From Paracentrotus lividus (lineage: Eukaryota; Echinodermata; Echinoidea; Camarodonta; Echinidae): 64,000 nt of DNA. The stretch covers positions 43,927,633 to 43,991,632 of the forward strand of contig CALNVZ010002974.1 in NCBI GenBank assembly GCA_940671915.1, written 5' to 3'. The notes below the pieces were generated by a model. The model did no database searches, was not told the DNA's origin, and saw only the letters and a list, made by a program, of their open reading frames with translations. Shown here one piece after another: positions 59,147 to 64,000 of this stretch. Numbering within the stretch: position 1 is the first letter of the stretch; every line of letters starts with the position of its first letter. The translations under genes and the position numbers were made by a program.

Positions 59147-59340
59147 TACTGTATAACCAATATTTTCGCATACAGATATTTTCGCAATTTGAATTAGTTT
59201 GACAAATTCTCGAGAGCAAAATTTCACGATTTTGTGATGACTTCAATAACTATAAGTGACTTGTATTGAAGGGGAAATTTTCGCATGACGGCTTGCGAAA
59301 TTCGCGAAATAAAGTCACTGTGAAATAACAACTTATACAG
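59147..59340. mobile_element. 203 bp MITE, degraded fourth copy
   Basis: Starts tactgtataaccaatatttt and ends caacttatacag, same order of tttcgc blocks as 15820-16022, with many substitutions that remove CpG (tttcgcat, ttcacgat). The decay pattern fits methylated CpG loss in an older copy. Confidence 0.8.
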
Positions 59341-60110
59341 ACAATACGTTCATTAAGATCTCCCATTAGAGATAAAATGATACAGAATGATATTTGTATC
59401 GACCATTCATAGCAAAATACATGTTCTGAAGATAACAAAAAACAGTTTTTCTAACTATTTGCCTGAATGTTTATGTAGTATTTGTCTTTCACCTTATGTT
59501 TCTAGCTTTTACCCCCTTCCTATGGCTATATATAATATGTGTAATTCTCAACTCCTATTGCAATTATGTTATTTATTTGAGGTTGTGTATGTCACTTGTA
59601 ATTTTTTAAATCTAGTGTTGGCATAAAGTAAAACAACAATTAGAAATTTGCATATTTGTCATCATTGTTCTGTGATATAAAACATTAAAAAGGCAGTATT
59701 AAAATAGTCCGTCGTTACCATTACAAATAGTCCTTATCTTTCTTTCCTTTATTTTGTGTTTAATCAGTCATAAGGAATGCACCATCGAGCACATGTGCAG
59801 TAAAGATCGTTCCATAAAAAAGATACTGTAACCTTACTTTTAAAGATTTACAATTCCTGCATATCACCCCCCCTCCCCCAACATAGATTTTGACAGACTG
59901 ACAGATTGGAAAACATCCAGCAAATAAAATAAAAAGTATTTCATTATAATTTCCAATGTGGTACATGAGGATATGCCCCTTTGCTAGAACCATAAATAAC
60001 ATCAGCATCCATTCACAACAGAATTTATGGAAGGCCGATTCAAATCCCACCTTTCATTTTTGTAAGAAGTTGATAATAGAAAATCTATGGACAGCAAGGA
60101 ACAATGACAA
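59341..60110. other. No gene recognised
   Basis: AT-rich. The - strand frame at 59760-60050 is hydrophobic but has no motif and no gene context. Confidence 0.4.
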
Positions 60111-60112
60111 TA

Positions 60113-60269
60113 CAGTCAACTCCTGTTTAATATAAGCATAAAAAAAAAATTTGTTTGTCGTAACGGAGGCTATAATTGTTCAAATATGGATGATATCCTA
60201 TCCTATTCGCCAGTAAAAAAAAAAAAAAAAAAGTAGGCAAAAGAATAAAAATTAGGTCGTCGGCACATT

Positions 60270-60301
<32 letters not shown>

Positions 60302-60741
60302 TCAAATTTGAATAAGAATTAAAGTCGGCAGGTTTGACTAGGGTCGGTCAGGTTACGGCAAACAAGGGTTTTTTTTTTGCTTAATGATACTCGACCAAGC
60401 CAAAAACATTGTGGATACAAATACACTCTTACCTGGTGTCCTGTTGCTAGAAAATTTTATGTCATGATTAAATTTAGATCATGACGTACATGTATCCCCA
60501 GAATTATGACTAAATTTGCTGTTGGTATATTTATTTGGGAATTCATATGATAAATCATGAAAATAACTCCCTTATCATGACTTGAATTTATGTCACAATA
60601 CATAAATTGTCTACGAACGGGGCCCAAACCACATTAAACTTAGTGAAAACCTATGTAGTAACTATTCAGTTTAATGAGATTCTTGTTTAATGAGACGATT
60701 TGTTTGGTTCCTAGCATCTTGTTTATAATAGGAGTGAACTG
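60113..60741. mobile_element. pogo/Tigger-like element, putative
   Basis: Ends cagtcaactcctgtttaata and, reversed, cagttcactcctattataaa are flanked by TA on both sides (60111-60112, 60742-60743). CAGT(C/T)(A/C)ACTCC termini with TA duplication are typical of pogo/Tigger elements. The middle is occupied by A and T homopolymers and a ggtttgactagggtcggtca block of another repeat, so it is nested. No transposase. Confidence 0.5.
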
Positions 60742-61719
60742 TACTAACCTCACACATTATACATGCAGGTTTGCACTTGCTTCAAATATAATAAGATCAC
60801 CTCAAACATTATCTTGTTGTATCTGTGTTTGCTAAATGGTAGTAGACTGTCCTCAAAACTTCATGATGTGGTTGATATCCACTTAGTTAATGGCAGTTGG
60901 TCTAATTCTCTAATACCACATGGGCAAAATCCATTTGTCTACTATTAAACAACTTGGTCTGATTTCCCCTTTGTCTAATGACCACTCCTAATTGACAATG
61001 CGTCTTGTAGCCAAATTGTCTATTTGTATTTTCATCTAATTCCCAAATGAATATTTGGTCTATTAATAAGATTGTTTCTGGAATTGACCAAGTGGATATA
61101 GATTGAAATGGGAATCAGAAAGAAATTGGTAAATGCGCGAAGTGGCAATGAACCAAAAAGGAAATTAGACAAACTAGTTGTAGACAAAATGGAATTAGAA
61201 CATATGGAATGAGACCTAACAGGCATTAGTCATAGTAAACCAATGGAGCAATAATTTACCAATGATTAAAGGTAGTATCAGCCTTTTTCACAATTGCGAA
61301 AACTAATGCAACTTGGCATAACTGTAGAATATGATCGACCTATACTGTCTATTCAATCTTACTGTCATAGGTTGCCTAGATCATAATACGAAAACGAAAA
61401 TCTGACTACCAATCTTGACAACCTCTCCATCAACCATCGTTGATATTACAGCGCGTGCGGCACGGACCGCACACAGCATATACACACGGCGCATCAGCGT
61501 GTCATATTCTCTGCGCTAACGGTCAGCGGTTCGCACCGTACGGTATATTTTTAGAGATTCGAAAAATAGGAATGAATTTATAAATCGCAATATAATGACA
61601 AACATACACATTTGAGCTTAATCATGTTGTGGATGATATAGTCATTGGTATACTACTATATTCCTCTTCAAAAACTAGAAATTAATATTTTTGCCTGCAA
61701 AAGGCTGACACTACTTTTA
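60742..61719. other. Repeat-like, no gene recognised
   Basis: Between about 60880 and 61235 words like ttggtctaattctc, catttgtctac and their complements (gaattagaacat, gtagacaaaatgg) occur on both strands, suggesting a decayed inverted-repeat element. A CpG-rich patch with gcgtgcggcacggaccgcac lies at about 61450-61545. No gene. Confidence 0.4.
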
Positions 61720-61966
61720 TGCGGCGGTCACAACTGTCTAGGACTACGGGGCACGTGCCATCGACGTAGCCTGCGTTGTATGTGCAATGCACGCACAGGT
61801 CCTATTCAACTTCTGCGATTCCTGCAATTCTATAGTAAGGGTATTGTAAAAACTTCCTGCGCGTCGTACATGCATTGTACCTGCGAGGTACCTCCGCTGC
61901 ACGAATTTTCTACAAATCCATCGTAGGGAGTTGCACGTCGATGGTACGGCGAGTTGTGACGCCGCA
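61720..61966. mobile_element. 247 bp CpG-rich MITE
   Basis: Ends tgcggcggtcacaact and, reversed, tgcggcgtcacaactcgccg with TA on both sides (61718-61719, 61967-61968). Sub-terminal blocks ccatcgacgtag and ccatcgacgtgc also mirror each other. CpG content is far above the neighbourhood, which suggests a relatively recent arrival. No coding capacity. Confidence 0.75.
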
Positions 61967-64000
61967 TAACATAAAACCCAATTACAAAAGAATTCATTCA
62001 AGTGAAACAAATGACCTCTTTTGTGTAGTATTTAATGTATTTCTGCTTGTGGAACACTTGGCATAACACAGCTTTTTAAACTCTTTTTTAAGACTACATG
62101 CATAACATTAATACTGTGAGGAAACTAAAACAGAACATATTGTACAGCTTGGTCTTTCTTCTTCAGACTCTGTTAACACATGACGTACATAACATAATGT
62201 TTATTCATACCAAAACAAATATTTTGGGGATTTTCATCAATACCAAATCATGCTGAAATTTGTTCAAATTGTCTTAAGGGACTGATAACAAATGTAGACA
62301 TTTTTGCACTGTAGATATGTTGAATTTTTTTATGTAACTTCTAAATAAATGAATGCATATGTTTCTAGAACATTATTATGCGTACAAGCATAGTCTTATT
62401 AGGGTATTGCAATGTTACATGATTAAAGAATGCACAAATTCCTTATGCCATTGTGAATGACATCTTAGTTCAAAAATAAATAGAATTGTTCTCCCTCAGT
62501 GTTCTGGAGTTCAATTTCAAACACATATTAAAAAGGAAAATCACATAAAGTGACCCAAAACATAACTAGAAAGTGACGATAACATGCATAATTTATGCAA
62601 ATGTTTGTGTATTTCTCTACAAGGAGAGAGAGATAGAGAGAAGGTACTACCTTCTAACACATCAATGCTGCATTCTATTTAAAAATTGCAGTAATTATTC
62701 AAATGAATTGATGGTAATCACAACAAAAAAACCAAAAAAATTAATTCAATTTAATTTAGACTGACTCTTTAATTAATAGCAATACAATTAATATCAGCTA
62801 GTATGAATTATAAATCTTGCTCTTTTTAGGGACAGAAACCACTGTACACCACTTTCTTGAAAAAATATGTGCACTATCATTGCAGAAGCTTGTGTTTTAC
62901 AATATAATACAAATTAATTGTTCAGGAGCTCAACTGTGCAACTAAACAGGATATTTCTTGGCAAAGATCTACAAACAATTCTGAATAGTAATACATTAAT
63001 TTATAATCCTTGAAATATTATACTTTTCTTGATTAAGCATTAATACAAATATTGCAACAATAACTTCCATTAGAACAATCCATATTACTTATAATTTCTG
63101 AAGTAACAATCAATGAATAACTAATGGGTGTGACAATAAACAAGTTTACACAATAAACCCACATGTTCATTGAAATACACACAAACTCTATTGCATTTTA
63201 AAAGTAGGTGTTAATGAAAAAAAGAGAGAAAAAAAAAAGAGACAGACAGTCCACATTTTTCTTAAACATGTGTCTACATGTATTTGCGCTTTTTCTGAAT
63301 TTATGTAAAGCCAGATAAAGATTAATAGGAAAAAAAACAACAGAGTTCTTTACCATTTTTTTTTCCAGTATTATTTTCCAGAGCGATAACAGCTTAATGA
63401 AAAAAACAGGAATATAAATTAGCATAAAGAGTGGTGTTCATTTAATCCTCTTTCAATGCAAATGTACACATTTGTAACAAATAAGTCCAACACCTAGAAG
63501 TATAAATATAGAATGAACACTTAAAGTAACTCAACTCTGTTACAATTTGAATAAAATACAATGATTGAAACAACAGACGATCCATCATTAAGTGCATTTC
63601 ATTAAATGTGAAAAATTGCCAATTTGAATAAAAGTTACTGATTGAAATATAACAGACCAGCCATTAATTAATGCATGTCATATAGAGTTCCAACTCCAGA
63701 TTGCCTACATTTATGGCAATAGCCGAGATACAAAACCTAGACCTGGTATTACACTGAACTGAACTCATTTACATTTGAACAAAAGTCATAACACTGTGCA
63801 TCAATTTTCATGTCCTCAAAAGCATCTAATGTGCAATACAGGAATGGTGTTTGGGAAATTAGGCCAATATCTTTAACATACAGGTCATACAGAATTGAGA
63901 AAAAATGGCTGCATGATAAAAGTGATACAAGAATAACAGTCAATGGTTGAATAAAGTAATTTTTTTCATATGTTTGATAAAACTGGAGACATGCTAACAT
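61967..64000. other. No gene recognised
   Basis: AT-rich sequence to the end of the window. The frames at 62573-62764 (+), 63198-63425 (-) and 63749-64000 (-) lack motifs. The blocks at 63530-63580 and 63630-63680 share gattgaaa and aataaaa-type words and may be a short duplication. Confidence 0.4.

Noticed and set aside
1-64000. Bacterial-type systems, CRISPR arrays, rRNA, endogenous viruses
   Set aside because: No short direct-repeat array with unique spacers, no rRNA core motif, and no capsid or envelope-like frame was seen; the recombinase and polymerase belong to the DIRS and LINE elements.

Overview
The window is eukaryotic nuclear DNA from an invertebrate. I infer a marine deuterostome, most likely an echinoderm such as a sea urchin. 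The reasons are AT-rich non-coding sequence full of the motifs taggcctac and tacatgta, a dense and varied set of small inverted-repeat transposons, and a DIRS-type tyrosine-recombinase retrotransposon. The species is not proven by anything in the window. There is no intact long gene, no operon, no CRISPR array and no rRNA. Most open frames here are chance frames or broken transposon frames.

Region 1 (1-21,000) is dominated by a 6.4 kb inverted repeat. Bases 619-7042 recur in reverse complement at 14402-20741, with small indels and substitutions. The 7.4 kb between the arms holds a degenerate DIRS-like element (about 7049-13274: gag-like region, reverse transcriptase, RNase H, a Dam-like domain, tyrosine recombinase, terminal repeats, internal complementary region) inserted in a non-LTR (LINE) reverse transcriptase gene whose 3' part follows (13272-14486). 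A 25 N gap follows the right arm. Immediately after it (20767-21035) lie, in reverse orientation, the missing outer left end of the same DIRS element and the missing upstream part of the same LINE gene. The pieces fit in order if block ~7043-20741 is inverted and one arm is a second haplotype. The palindrome is therefore probably an assembly artefact, though a true inverted duplication is not excluded. Each arm carries two CpG-rich promoter-like starts with short coding-exon candidates, a hairpin-bearing TTCACACGG element, a palindrome, four diverged ~300 bp units and a 203 bp MITE.

Region 2 (21-32 kb) holds a diverged extra copy of an arm repeat, a TTCGACACGG-rich inverted-repeat element, a partial copy of the 203 bp MITE, three copies of an element rich in GAGACGTCTC, and otherwise unrecognised DNA.

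Region 3 (32-45 kb) contains a tRNA-Thr-like gene split by a 135 bp MITE with a clean 5 bp target duplication, a CT microsatellite, a retroelement-like tail, and two hAT-like elements filled with repeats built round GCTCGCGCTTCGCGCTCGC.

Region 4 (45.9-50.4 kb) is G/T-biased on the + strand, carries a ~23 bp minisatellite, and ends in a 100 N gap.

Region 5 (50.5-64 kb) holds a five-exon remnant of an armadillo-repeat-like gene (51057-54319) with splice sites but broken frames, a Tc1-like element with an eroded transposase start, a pogo/Tigger-like element, a CpG-rich MITE and a fourth copy of the 203 bp MITE. The only genes here that might act in the host are the arm promoter/exon candidates and the tRNA-like gene.
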